From Candidatus Zixiibacteriota bacterium (lineage in GTDB: Bacteria; Zixibacteria; MSB-5A5; GN15; FEB-12): a stretch of 64,000 nt of DNA. The stretch covers positions 1,477,307-1,541,306 of the forward strand of contig CP070674.1 of assembly GCA_020351995.1 (NCBI GenBank), written 5' to 3'. This document shows, piece after piece, positions 37,270 to 46,465 of this stretch. Below the pieces are notes generated by a model, which saw only the letters and a list, made by a program, of their open reading frames with translations, did no database searches and was not told the origin of the DNA. Position numbers and translations under genes: made by a program. The stretch's first letter is position 1, and each line of letters begins with the position of its first letter.

Positions 37270-38475
37270 TCACTGATGGCCGTGGACCAGTCCCCTTTTG
37301 ATTATCTCCGCGTATCGACCGGCCAGTGCTGCCGATGCGTAAGTACCCGTCGCATATTCGTGCCCGGCCGATGCCAGCCGGCCCCTTAGCAGTCGTTCTT
37401 CAAGCAGGCGAAGCAGCGCTTCGGCCAGAGAATCCGTATTGTCCGCCTCCACCAAAAGTCCCGTCTTCTCGTGCTCAATGATATCGACGATACCGCCCGA
37501 ATTGGCTCCGATTACTGCCGTACCGCAAAGCATAGCCTCCGACAGGGCCAGTCCGAAGCCTTCCTCAACCGAGTTGAGCACAACTACGGCGGCCTTGTTG
37601 TAAACGTCTCGAAGCTCAGGCTGGGGAACCGGGTCATGTATCGCCACACGGTCGCTCAGGCCAAATCTGGCAATCAATTCATCCGCATCGCTACGCAGCG
37701 GGCCGCCGGCATACAGCTCCAACTTCGATTGTGGTCTGCTCTCCAGAACGCGCGCGAAGGCCCTGAGCAGATAGTCAAACCTTTTCTGCTTTGTAAAACG
37801 CGTCACCGCCACAACCAGATTCTCGTCGCGAATAACGCTCTCATCGCGGAAGAAGACAGTTTCATCATGGGGTATGGGCAGCACTTCAATTCTATTTTTC
37901 AGGCGAGGGTCCAGTGCTACCATTTCTTCCTTGAGATAGTTCGATACCACCGTCCACCCATCCAGATTGAGACAGAAGTCGGACAGATAGCGATAAAGCG
38001 CCCTGAAATACTTCCTGGCCAAGCGGACATCCGTTCCGTGGGAATACATAAAGGTCGGCAGGTTCCTGCCTTTGTTAATCGTCTTCATGACCATGCCCGA
38101 CGGCACCAGCCAGTGACCAGCCAGGGCATTTATCCCCTCCTTAGATATAATCTGATTAGCCGCTTTCCGAAAAGAGTCAAGAAAGCTCTTGAAGCGGAAA
38201 ATGCCGCTCACCGAACCCAGAACCAGCTTGTGCATACTGCCGTGATAGGCCAGGTTCTCATCCTCGTCTTTGGCGGCGTACCGAAAGCGGTATACCTTGA
38301 CGCCATCCATTTCCTCGAATTCCGGCGTACCTGGCGCATGAGGGGCGACAATCACCGGTTCGATACCGCACTCCGGCAACCGCCGCGCCAGAAGCGAAAT
38401 AAACACTCCGGCGAAATCCCCCTCGAACCGGGGATAATTATGGGTCAGCATAAGAACTTTGCAGGGAGTGCTCAT
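37270..38475 (-). CDS. Glycosyltransferase family 4
   Basis: Predicted GT-B fold glycosyltransferase of 401 residues, cytoplasmic or membrane-associated. The N-terminal half opens with VLMLTHNYPRFEGDFAGVFISLLARRL and carries SHGTDVRLARK. The C-terminal half has the sugar-nucleotide site: VAVTRFTKQKRFDYLLRAFA, KLELYAGGPLRSDADEL, and the EGFGLALSEAMLCGTAVIGANSGGI motif with the conserved glutamates, then EHEKTGLLVEADNTDSLAEAL. A role in surface glycan or glycolipid synthesis is likely. It is divergent from the squalene/phytoene synthase gene, only 80 bp apart. Confidence 0.9.
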   Translation of the reverse strand: MSTPCKVLMLTHNYPRFEGDFAGVFISLLARRLPECGIEPVIVAPHAPGTPEFEEMDGVKVYRFRYAAKDEDENLAYHGSMHKLVLGSVSGIFRFKSFLDSFRKAANQIISKEGINALAGHWLVPSGMVMKTINKGRNLPTFMYSHGTDVRLARKYFRALYRYLSDFCLNLDGWTVVSNYLKEEMVALDPRLKNRIEVLPIPHDETVFFRDESVIRDENLVVAVTRFTKQKRFDYLLRAFARVLESRPQSKLELYAGGPLRSDADELIARFGLSDRVAIHDPVPQPELRDVYNKAAVVVLNSVEEGFGLALSEAMLCGTAVIGANSGGIVDIIEHEKTGLLVEADNTDSLAEALLRLLEERLLRGRLASAGHEYATGTYASAALAGRYAEIIKRGLVHGHQ

Positions 38476-38518
38476 TGCCCTATGTTAAAAAAAAACGTCA
38501 GGCAGAGAAATATAAATT

Positions 38519-38547
38519 TTGACCTACAATCGTAATTGTTATATATC
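38519..38547 (+). promoter_or_regulatory. Promoter that predicts a second leaderless transcript
   Basis: TTGACC at 38519-38524, 17-bp spacer, TATATC at 38542-38547. The start site would fall at about 38553-38556, and the ATG is at 38556. There is no Shine-Dalgarno sequence. Confidence 0.5.
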
Positions 38548-38555
38548 ACAAGCGT

Positions 38556-39494
38556 ATGCCAGACGACAACGCTAAATACATGAATTTCCTGCAAAAGCCC
38601 GACTTCGAACAGATACTCAGCAACCCTATACTGGATATCGCCGCCCGCTTCTGGGATGACGACAGATATGAGGCTTTCCGGATTTGTTACCGGTCTATGC
38701 GCGTCATCGATGATCTTGTGGATGACCGCAAATCTATTCAGGAAGAGATGTCTGACGAGGAAAGAGGTCAGATCGCGCTCACCATGATGCAGTGGTTCGG
38801 CGCGTTAAAAGAAGGAAAGCCACAGGACGACTTCCAGGTTACCCTTATCGAGACCGTCGAACGGCTCAAAATCCCTCTGTGGCCCTGGCAAAGACTGGTC
38901 AGGGCTATGTTGTATGATCTGGATCATGACGGCTTCAAGAACTTCCTGGTCTTCTTGCGTTACACCGAGGGAGCCGCAATCGCACCCGCCTCGGTGTTCA
39001 TGCATCTTTGCGGAGTGCAATCAAAGGATGGACAGTACGCCGCTCCCGTTTTTGATATCCGCAGAGCCGCCCGGCCGTTGGCGTTATTTTCCTATCTCGT
39101 CCATATCATAAGAGATTTTCAAAAGGACAGCCTGAACGGCCTGAATTACTTCGCCGACAGTCTTCTGCGGGAGCATAATCTTGACCCGGCGGATTTGAAA
39201 AGCATCGCTGAAAGTGGTAAAATTCCTGACGGTTTCAGAAAACTGATAGGGCACTATCACCACTTTGCCGAATACTATCGCATAAGGGCGCGCGGCACAA
39301 TCGACAAAGTGCGCCCTATCATGTCGCCCCCCTACCAGCTCAGCCTGGAAATCATCTATAACTTGTATCTTCAGATTTATGAGAGAATCGATGCCGATGG
39401 TGGAAGGTTTACGACCGATGAGTTGAACCCGACGCCTCAGGAAGTCCGGAAGCGAATTCACCAGACTGTCATAGACTTCCGTCCCATCGAATGA
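38556..39494 (+). CDS. Squalene/phytoene synthase family protein
   Basis: Predicted prenyl-diphosphate head-to-head condensing enzyme of 312 residues. Both Asp-rich Mg2+-diphosphate sites are visible: MRVIDDLVDDRKS near residue 51 and HIIRDFQKD near 187. The stretch FLRYTEGAAIAPASVFMHLCG matches the family core between them. Members make squalene or phytoene, or their hydroxy precursors, for hopanoids or carotenoids; the product cannot be told here. No desaturase, cyclase or partner hpn gene is next to it. A likely promoter directly before the ATG suggests a leaderless message. Confidence 0.88.
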   Translation: MPDDNAKYMNFLQKPDFEQILSNPILDIAARFWDDDRYEAFRICYRSMRVIDDLVDDRKSIQEEMSDEERGQIALTMMQWFGALKEGKPQDDFQVTLIETVERLKIPLWPWQRLVRAMLYDLDHDGFKNFLVFLRYTEGAAIAPASVFMHLCGVQSKDGQYAAPVFDIRRAARPLALFSYLVHIIRDFQKDSLNGLNYFADSLLREHNLDPADLKSIAESGKIPDGFRKLIGHYHHFAEYYRIRARGTIDKVRPIMSPPYQLSLEIIYNLYLQIYERIDADGGRFTTDELNPTPQEVRKRIHQTVIDFRPIE

Positions 39495-39615
39495 ACCTTT
39501 TGCGGAAGTTGTGCGTCCCTTAATTGTATGTGGTATAAGCGCAAGTGAAGCACAGAATTAACAGGAAGAGACTCCTGATAATGGGATTGAAACGTATGAA
39601 GATGGGAGGGGCGAC

Positions 39616-41025
39616 ATGAGACTATTCTATGTTCTAGTGTTGGTGACATTGCTGGTGTCGCTGGTCGCGGCCGAGGACGTTGCGGTCACCGTTTACAACG
39701 ACGACCTCGGTGTTATCAGCGAAACTCGCTCTCTGGAGTTTAGTAAGGGGATCAATCGCCTTGCTTTCACAGATGTACCGTTCTGCATAGACCCGGCCTC
39801 GGTCCGCCTCGAGGTTCTCGGCGGCGGTAATATAACAATCCTTGAACAGAACTACGCCTACGACCTGGTCGGCGAGGGCCAGATGTACGAAAAGTATATC
39901 GATCAGGTTATCGACTTCGTGAGTGCCGATGGAGAGCACTATTCAGGTACCTTGCTTGCCTATGATGGCGGTAGTTGGAGGACCCGCGGTTCCGTAATTT
40001 TGCGAGGCCAGTCGGGCAGAATCAAGATTGTTCAGCTTGACCATATAGCCCGGGTCGACTTCCCGGAACTGCCGGAAGGCTTTGTAACGCGCCCCACGCT
40101 GTTCTGGATATATAATTCTGACACTCAGGGCAAGTTGGACGCTAAGGTTGGTTATCAGACCTCCGGTATGAACTGGTCAGCTGAGTATGTGGGAGTGCTC
40201 GACGGCGAGGAGAAGAATCTGGATTTGTCGGGCTGGGCGTCTATACAAAACGTGTCAGGCAACACATACCAAGACGCGACACTGAAGCTGGTTGCCGGTG
40301 AAATTCACAGGGCGCTGGAAGAATTGTTCATCAGAGGTGGCAGAGGATGGGTTATCAAGGACGGGTTTGACCTGGAATATTATGACGAGTTGACCTTTGA
40401 AGAGAAAGCCTTTTTCGAGTATCATTTATATACGCTTCCGCAAAAGGCTACACTGGCCGACCGGGAACAAAAACAGATTGCCCTTTTCGAGCCGGCCAGA
40501 TCGACCGTGAGCAAGGTTTTTGTCTACCGGCCTGAGAGAAATGCCAAGAAAGTAGAAGTCGACATCAAATTCAAAAACTCAAAAGAGACCGGCCTGGGGA
40601 TGCCCTTACCGGCCGGCCGTGCCCGGCTGTTCAAGGCCGATGAGGATGGTTCGCTCATTCTGCTTGGGGAAGATCAGATTGATCACACACCTAAGGACGA
40701 AGAGGTAAAACTGCAGGTGGGTTTTGCTTTTGACATCACCGCCGAAGAGAAATTACTTGACCAGACCAGGCCATCGCCCATGGTCGAAGACAAAGTGTAT
40801 GAAATGAAGCTGTCGAATCGAAAGGAAGAAGCCGTCTCGGTTGAAATAGAAAAGAAGCTCTACGGTTACTGGGATATTATGGAGTCAAGCATTGCCTACG
40901 AAAAGAAAGACGCGACCACTATAAAGTTCGATGTCCGGCTTGAGGCTGACGAGATGAAGATGGTAAAATTCAAGGTGCAAAATTACTTGAGATCATCAGA
41001 CACAAGCACCGTAAGTGATAGATAA
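39616..41025 (+). CDS. DUF4139 exported protein, copy 1
   Basis: Predicted exported protein of 469 residues. A signal peptide (LFYVLVLVTLLVSLVAAE) is followed by the DUF4139 pattern: VAVTVYNDDLGVISETRSLEF, GINRLAFTDVP, IDPASVRLEVL, YQTSGMNWSAEYVGVL, VFVYRPERNAKKVEVDIKFKN, GMPLPAGRARLFKADEDGSLILLGEDQIDHTPKDEEV. Part of the region after LVAGEIHRA differs from copy 2 (GGRGWVIKDGFDLEYYDELT). The family's function is not known to me; a beta-rich extracytoplasmic role is inferred. Upstream, TGGTATAAG at 39531-39539 resembles an extended -10 box. Confidence 0.85.
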   Translation: MRLFYVLVLVTLLVSLVAAEDVAVTVYNDDLGVISETRSLEFSKGINRLAFTDVPFCIDPASVRLEVLGGGNITILEQNYAYDLVGEGQMYEKYIDQVIDFVSADGEHYSGTLLAYDGGSWRTRGSVILRGQSGRIKIVQLDHIARVDFPELPEGFVTRPTLFWIYNSDTQGKLDAKVGYQTSGMNWSAEYVGVLDGEEKNLDLSGWASIQNVSGNTYQDATLKLVAGEIHRALEELFIRGGRGWVIKDGFDLEYYDELTFEEKAFFEYHLYTLPQKATLADREQKQIALFEPARSTVSKVFVYRPERNAKKVEVDIKFKNSKETGLGMPLPAGRARLFKADEDGSLILLGEDQIDHTPKDEEVKLQVGFAFDITAEEKLLDQTRPSPMVEDKVYEMKLSNRKEEAVSVEIEKKLYGYWDIMESSIAYEKKDATTIKFDVRLEADEMKMVKFKVQNYLRSSDTSTVSDR

Positions 41026-41090
41026 ACATATAATTAACGGAAAAACAGTCCTCATAACGGGCTGGAATGTATAAAGATCGGAGAAGTGGT

Positions 41091-42458
41091 ATGAAATTAT
41101 TCTATGTCGTTATGTCAGTGACGTTGCTGGCGTTGTCAGTAGCAGGCGAGGATATCGCAGTAACAGTGTATAACAATGACCTCGGTGTTATCAGCGAAAC
41201 TCGAAGTCTTGAGTTCGACAAGGGTGTCAATCGCCTTGCTTTCACAGATGTGCCATCGGGGATAGACCCGGCCTCGGTTCGCTTAGATGTGCTTGGCCGC
41301 GGTAACATAACTATTCTCGAACAGAATTACGCCTATGATCTGGTCGGGGAGCGCCAGATGTATAATAAGTATATCGATCAGGCTATCGACTTGGTGGGGA
41401 CCGATGGCGAGCTTTATTCCGGTACTCTTCTTGCCTATGACCAAGGTTACCCCAAGCGTGGTTCTGTTATTTTGCGGGACCAGTCGGGCAGGATCAAGAT
41501 TGTCCAGCTGGACCATATAGCGCAGGTAAACTTCCCCGAGCTTCCCGAAGGTCTCATAACCCGGCCAACTTTGTTCTGGATATATAATTCCGATACTGAG
41601 GGCAGATTAGACACTAAAGTTGGCTACCAGACCTCCGGCATGAACTGGTCTGCCGAGTACGTGGGTGTGCTCGACGGCGCGGAGAAGAATCTCGACCTGT
41701 CGGGCTGGGCATCGATGACCAACAACTCGGGCAAAACATACAAAGACGCCACATTGAAACTGGTGGCAGGCGACATTCATCGGGCGGAACAAGCTGTGGC
41801 CCGCAGGGGCGCCAGGGCTTTCGAGGCAGACATGGCCGGGGGGATCATTGACGTTGGATTCGAAGAGAAAGCCTTTTTTGAATATCACCTGTACACGCTT
41901 CCGCGAAAGGCGACCCTGGCCGACAAGGAACAGAAACAGATCTCCCTGTTTGAGCCCGCCAGCTCAGTTGTAAGCAAGGTTTTTGTTTATCGTCCGGAGA
42001 GAAACGCAAAGAAAGTAGAAGTGGCCATCAAGTTCAAGAACTCCAAAGAGACTGGCCTGGGGATGCCCCTTCCCGCCGGCCGCGCCCGGCTGTTTAAAGC
42101 AGACGACGACGGTTCGTTGATACTGCTGGGTGAGGACCGGATCGATCACACGCCGAAAGATGAAGAGGTCAAGCTTCAGGTTGGTTACGCTTTTGACATC
42201 ACCGCTGAGGAAAAACTGCTCGAGCAGACCCGGCCATCGCCCAGGGTCGAAGACAAAGTCTATGAAATAAAGCTGTCGAATCGAAAGGACGACGCGGTTT
42301 CAGTTGAGATAGAGAAGAAACTATACGGCTACTGGGATGTCATGGAGTCAAGCATCGCATACGAGAAGAAAGACGCCTCCACCATAAAGCTCGAGGTGTC
42401 GCTCGAGCCCGACGAGACAAAAACAGTTAAATTCAAGGTCCGGAATTATTTGAGATAG
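41091..42458 (+). CDS. DUF4139 exported protein, copy 2
   Basis: Tandem paralogue of 39616-41025, 455 residues, clearly alignable over its whole length. I chose the ATG at 41091 (CGGAGAAG upstream), where the signal peptide MKLFYVVMSVTLLALSVAGE begins. The main difference from copy 1 is a variable stretch after GDIHRA (EQAVARRGARAFEADMAGG instead of the longer Tyr/Gly-rich insert). High identity in the C-terminal half, such as GMPLPAGRARLFKAD, suggests a fairly recent duplication or gene conversion. It lies 65 bp from copy 1, so one transcript is likely. Confidence 0.85.
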   Translation: MKLFYVVMSVTLLALSVAGEDIAVTVYNNDLGVISETRSLEFDKGVNRLAFTDVPSGIDPASVRLDVLGRGNITILEQNYAYDLVGERQMYNKYIDQAIDLVGTDGELYSGTLLAYDQGYPKRGSVILRDQSGRIKIVQLDHIAQVNFPELPEGLITRPTLFWIYNSDTEGRLDTKVGYQTSGMNWSAEYVGVLDGAEKNLDLSGWASMTNNSGKTYKDATLKLVAGDIHRAEQAVARRGARAFEADMAGGIIDVGFEEKAFFEYHLYTLPRKATLADKEQKQISLFEPASSVVSKVFVYRPERNAKKVEVAIKFKNSKETGLGMPLPAGRARLFKADDDGSLILLGEDRIDHTPKDEEVKLQVGYAFDITAEEKLLEQTRPSPRVEDKVYEIKLSNRKDDAVSVEIEKKLYGYWDVMESSIAYEKKDASTIKLEVSLEPDETKTVKFKVRNYLR

Positions 42459-42549
42459 ACAGATTGTAAGTTGACAAGGACATCCGTATGGCCTAAATTA
42501 GGCTCCCTATGCTACCATGGCACTGACAGATAGAAGATTGGAGGATAAT

Positions 42550-43941
42550 TTGAAATTCACTGCTAAACTGTTGCTGATTTTTGTGCTGCTGGTATGCCTG
42601 GCCAGCTCTACTTTAGCTGGCAAAAAGGACCGCAAGCTCACAATTAGTGCTTATCTCAGTTCCGCGAAGATCGAGATTATCTCCGGCGATTTGGAGCGCT
42701 ATGAGACGGCGGTCGCTTACCTTGATTCACTTTTCATGCATTACGGGCCGCACGCCGAGGGGCTGAAACTAATGGCTCAGGTTCAAGTGGACCTTTTGGA
42801 GAAAAAGGCTGTCAGTCCCGAGGAAAAACTCGTGTATGTAGAGAAACTCGTGGCCTACGTGGATTCGCTTCACATGTGCTGCGAAAACGATCAGATCAAG
42901 AAGAAGCACCGGAAAGATTGCGATAAGCATGTTGAATTCACGGATTCACTTAAGGTGCAATACTGGACTATTTTTTATAACAAGGGAGTTCAGGAACTCC
43001 TGCCCCAAGTCGAGAACTATCAATCAGAAATAGACGCCGCCCCGGATTCTTCTTACAGGGCGGACTACGAGCAGCGCCGGAAGGCTACTCTTGACACCCT
43101 GGTAACAACCATGAAAATGGCCGCTCTGCTTAATCCTCAGGACCATCGCTCCTATGTGGGCATAAGCACCGCCTATGAGAAAGCCGGGGAATTCCGGAAG
43201 GCGATCGAGTGGCTTGGTGAAGCCGTGAAATACGTCGGCGACGAAGAAAAACCGAACCTTATTCTCAGACAGGCTTTTGATGCTATCCAGCTCGCTGATT
43301 TCAATGGTGCTATCCCGTATTTCAAAGCATACACGGAACTGCTCCCCACCGACATCGTCAACATGGGCAATCTGGCTATATGCTACAATAACTGCGGTTT
43401 TTACGATTCTGCGGCAGCGGTGAACCAGAAGATACTGGAGATTGACCCAATCAATCGCGACGCGCTGATAGGTATGGGACGTTACTACAATCAGCTGGCA
43501 CGCGAAGCAACTGACAGCTCGACGGCTTACCGCAGAGTAGAGAACGAGGAGGCGGCGACGGCCTGGACAGAAAGGCGCGACGCGCAATTTGATTCATCCA
43601 TGACTTACTTTAAAACCGCGGCGGAGAACTATCCGGATGATATCGAATCGTTAGAGCAGTATGCCACTATCACCGGCCTGAAAAGCCTTAATGCCGAGGC
43701 CGCCGCGGCTTTCCGAAAACTGGCTGACCTGGAAACTTCGAGTGCTGAGTATTCGAGGGCCGCCGGAGACTTTTATCTGCGCGATCAAAAGTTCGACGAG
43801 GCTATCATCGAGTATGAGCGCACCGTCGAGAGAGACCCGGGCGACGCCGAAACCTGGCAAAGACTGGCGGATCTTTATGATAACGCCGGCGATACCGAAA
43901 AGGCGGCGGCCGCAAAGAAGAAGATCGAAGAACTCAAGTAG
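42550..43941 (+). CDS. Exported TPR protein
   Basis: Predicted exported tetratricopeptide protein of 463 residues. I chose the TTG at 42550, with GGAGG at 42540-42544, because the signal peptide (FTAKLLLIFVLLVCLASSTLAG) starts there; an in-frame ATG at 42517 lacks a ribosome site. Several TPR units are clear: AAVNQKILEIDPINRDALIGMGRYYN, DDIESLEQYATITGLKSLNAEAA and FDEAIIEYERTVERDPGDAETWQRLADLYDNAGDTEKA. TPRs mediate protein contacts, here probably in the periplasm. It follows the DUF4139 pair at 91 bp and could work with them, which is inference. Confidence 0.85.
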   Translation: MKFTAKLLLIFVLLVCLASSTLAGKKDRKLTISAYLSSAKIEIISGDLERYETAVAYLDSLFMHYGPHAEGLKLMAQVQVDLLEKKAVSPEEKLVYVEKLVAYVDSLHMCCENDQIKKKHRKDCDKHVEFTDSLKVQYWTIFYNKGVQELLPQVENYQSEIDAAPDSSYRADYEQRRKATLDTLVTTMKMAALLNPQDHRSYVGISTAYEKAGEFRKAIEWLGEAVKYVGDEEKPNLILRQAFDAIQLADFNGAIPYFKAYTELLPTDIVNMGNLAICYNNCGFYDSAAAVNQKILEIDPINRDALIGMGRYYNQLAREATDSSTAYRRVENEEAATAWTERRDAQFDSSMTYFKTAAENYPDDIESLEQYATITGLKSLNAEAAAAFRKLADLETSSAEYSRAAGDFYLRDQKFDEAIIEYERTVERDPGDAETWQRLADLYDNAGDTEKAAAAKKKIEELK

Positions 43942-44004
43942 GTTTGAACCATCAAATCTTTCAAAGCGGCAGGCCGGATTCGTCTGCCGCTTTATTTATC
44001 TCTT

Positions 44005-46386
44005 ATGTCCCGTTACGCTTTGATAGCAGTCAGCGGACCAGTAAAAAAATCTTTTACGTATCGTATTCCCCCAACGCTGGGTCGCCTGGAACCGGGACAG
44101 CGCGTGCTCGTGCCGTTCGGTCGCGCGCGCAAGGTCGGCTTCTATATTAGGGATGTCGATCCACCGCCTCATGTTGCCATAAAGGATATCCTCCGCACAA
44201 TCGATCTGAGCAGCTGGTTCTCCGGCGAGCTATTCGAGTTCTGTCAGTGGATTGCCGATTACTATTTCGCTAACCCGGCCGACTGTCTGACGGCTGCCCT
44301 GCCACCCCTGTTCAAGAAAGCTGTCGGCCCAAATTACTTTTGGTCCGACCGAAGACCGGAAAGATTACCGAAAGAACTCAGCTCGCTTTTCCGGAGGAAT
44401 GGCAGACTATCAACAAGGGCACTTGAAAAAATCGCCGGCACTCATCCGGGTCTTCTGAACCGGTTGACCAAACAGGAGATGATTGTAGAGAGATGGCCCG
44501 AGCAGTCCATGGATAATAGGCGACTACTCGGCTACAGTGCCGACGCGGGCGAAAAATGGGATAAGCACTTCAAACACCGAAAAAAACGCCCCAAGCCATT
44601 CGCTGGAACCAGGACCCGATCCGATCTCCTGGCAGAAGGCTGGACTGCTCACGAAATTCGCGCTGCCGTTTCGGCCGAGATACTCAGACCCGTTATGACC
44701 GACAGTCCGCTCCCGCTTTTGCAGTTTATCCGTCCCCGTGAGAACCTTCGCGACATTGTGCTCAGCGACGAACAGGTGGGTGCTCTTAACACGCTGCGCG
44801 TTGCTCTTAAAGCCGGATTTCAACCCTATCTTCTTCACGGAGTGACCGGTTCTGGCAAAACGATCGTTTACTGCCATCTATGTCAGCAAGTTGTCCAGAT
44901 GAAAAGAACCGCGCTGGTGCTGACCCCCGAGATCGCGCTTACCTCCACGACCCTGGCATATTTCAGGGGTTTCTTTGGAGATCGCGTTACCGTTATTCAT
45001 TCGGCCATGACAGATCGGGAACGGCTGGAGAGCTGGCGCGGTATCCGGACAGGCAAGTACGACATCGTCGTTGGACCACGCTCGGCTCTTTTCGCGCCTC
45101 TGAATAATCTGGGCGTAATTATCGTTGACGAGGAACACGACAGTTCCTACAAACAGGATGATCCGTCGCCGCGCTTTCATGGTCGCGACGCGGCCATCAT
45201 GAGAGCGAGAGTCAATAACATCCCGATCGTGCTGGGCTCTGCCTCACCATCGATCGAGTCATATTACAACGCCAGAAAGGGACGTTACCAGTTGATTCAA
45301 CTGAAGAGCCGACCGGCCGGAGCCACACTTCCGTCTGTCACGGTCGTCGACATGAAAAGCGATCGCCTGCGCGGTGACCTTCCCTATCTGTCGTATCCGC
45401 TCAAGAAGGGTATTGAGACTCGGCTGGCCAGGGGCGAACAGGTAATATTGTATCTCAACAGGAGAGGTCATTCACCGCAGCTGAAATGCGCCGAGTGTGG
45501 ACTGGTTTCCCGGTGTCCCAATTGTCGGGTCAATCTTACTTACCATAAAATAGGGCGCCGCTTGAGCTGCCACTACTGCGGTTATCTGCTCGGTCGCTAT
45601 GACTCTTGTCCAACCTGCGGCAGTCACGAGTTTCTTTACCTTGGTGTGGGAACCCAGAAGGTCGAGGAAAATATCCCCCGTCTTTTTGAGGGAAGTCTTC
45701 CCGCCCGACTCGATTCAGATTCTGCTACTGGACGCAAAATGGCTTACACCATTCTTAACGACTTCGCCGCTAACAAGAGTAACTTGCTTCTGGGTACCCA
45801 GATGGTCACGAAGGGTCTGGATTTTCCGGGGGTAACCCTCGTCGGCGTGCTCTCGGCTGACCAGAGCCTCGATTGGCCCGATTTCCGGGCATCTGAAAAA
45901 GCCTTCGCCAAGCTACTTCAGGTCGCGGGCCGCAGTGGCCGATCGGCGAACCCCGGTGAAGTAATGATACAGACTTACTATCCCGAGCATGATGTGATCT
46001 GCGACGCCGCCCGGCAGGACTATGAGACATTCTTTGAGCGGGAAATAGCGTCGCGCAAAGAACTCTCCTATCCCCCATTCGCCCGGATCGTGAATTTTGT
46101 GATGGTCGGAGATGATGAACGGAAACTCGAGAGAGAAGCCCTCGCTTTTCGCGACAGGTTGACGGCTTTGATAAAAACCGGTACTGTCGAGGCTAAAATC
46201 CTCGGACCAGCCCCCTGCCCCATGTACCGTCTGCGCGGGCGCTACCGCCGCCATCTGTTCGTCAAGACAAACCAGATGGTGAAGTTTGTTCGTGCGGTGA
46301 CTGAATGGGAATTACGCGAAGCGCGTTTCAAAATACCATCGTCGATAAAGGTAAATGTCGACGTCGATCCCGATGATATGATGTAG
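44005..46386 (+). CDS. priA: Primosomal replication restart helicase PriA
   Basis: DNA helicase of 793 residues that restarts stalled replication forks. The N-terminal 3'-end-binding domain starts with ALIAVSGPVKKSFTYRIP and RVLVPFGRARKVGFY. The superfamily 2 helicase core has Walker A HGVTGSGKTIVY (about 279-290), the DEAH-type box VDEEHDSSYKQ (about 374), PRFHGRDAA and LGSASPSIES. The zinc-binding insert has paired Cys motifs (CAECGLVSRCPNC, CHYCGY, CPTCGS). Late motifs are LLGTQMVTKGLDFPGVTLVG and QVAGRSGRSANPGEV. All expected parts are present. It converges on rplY across a shared terminator. Confidence 0.96.
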   Translation: MSRYALIAVSGPVKKSFTYRIPPTLGRLEPGQRVLVPFGRARKVGFYIRDVDPPPHVAIKDILRTIDLSSWFSGELFEFCQWIADYYFANPADCLTAALPPLFKKAVGPNYFWSDRRPERLPKELSSLFRRNGRLSTRALEKIAGTHPGLLNRLTKQEMIVERWPEQSMDNRRLLGYSADAGEKWDKHFKHRKKRPKPFAGTRTRSDLLAEGWTAHEIRAAVSAEILRPVMTDSPLPLLQFIRPRENLRDIVLSDEQVGALNTLRVALKAGFQPYLLHGVTGSGKTIVYCHLCQQVVQMKRTALVLTPEIALTSTTLAYFRGFFGDRVTVIHSAMTDRERLESWRGIRTGKYDIVVGPRSALFAPLNNLGVIIVDEEHDSSYKQDDPSPRFHGRDAAIMRARVNNIPIVLGSASPSIESYYNARKGRYQLIQLKSRPAGATLPSVTVVDMKSDRLRGDLPYLSYPLKKGIETRLARGEQVILYLNRRGHSPQLKCAECGLVSRCPNCRVNLTYHKIGRRLSCHYCGYLLGRYDSCPTCGSHEFLYLGVGTQKVEENIPRLFEGSLPARLDSDSATGRKMAYTILNDFAANKSNLLLGTQMVTKGLDFPGVTLVGVLSADQSLDWPDFRASEKAFAKLLQVAGRSGRSANPGEVMIQTYYPEHDVICDAARQDYETFFEREIASRKELSYPPFARIVNFVMVGDDERKLEREALAFRDRLTALIKTGTVEAKILGPAPCPMYRLRGRYRRHLFVKTNQMVKFVRAVTEWELREARFKIPSSIKVNVDVDPDDMM

Positions 46387-46403
46387 AGCCGTAACGAAAA
46401 TAT

Positions 46404-46437
46404 AAGAAGAACCGCCGGAAATCCGGCGGTTCTTCTT
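46404..46437. terminator. Bidirectional terminator between priA and rplY
   Basis: AAGAAGAACCGCCGGA (46404-46419) is the exact complement of TCCGGCGGTTCTTCTT (46422-46437): a 16-bp stem with an A-rich left arm and a T-rich right arm, suited to stopping both convergent transcripts. Confidence 0.9.
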
Positions 46438-46465
46438 TATCTCGAATCGAATTATATTATCGAAG

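Noticed and set aside
37471-38535. 354-codon + strand frame opposite the GT4 gene
   Set aside because: Antisense shadow; the minus-strand frame has all GT4 motifs.
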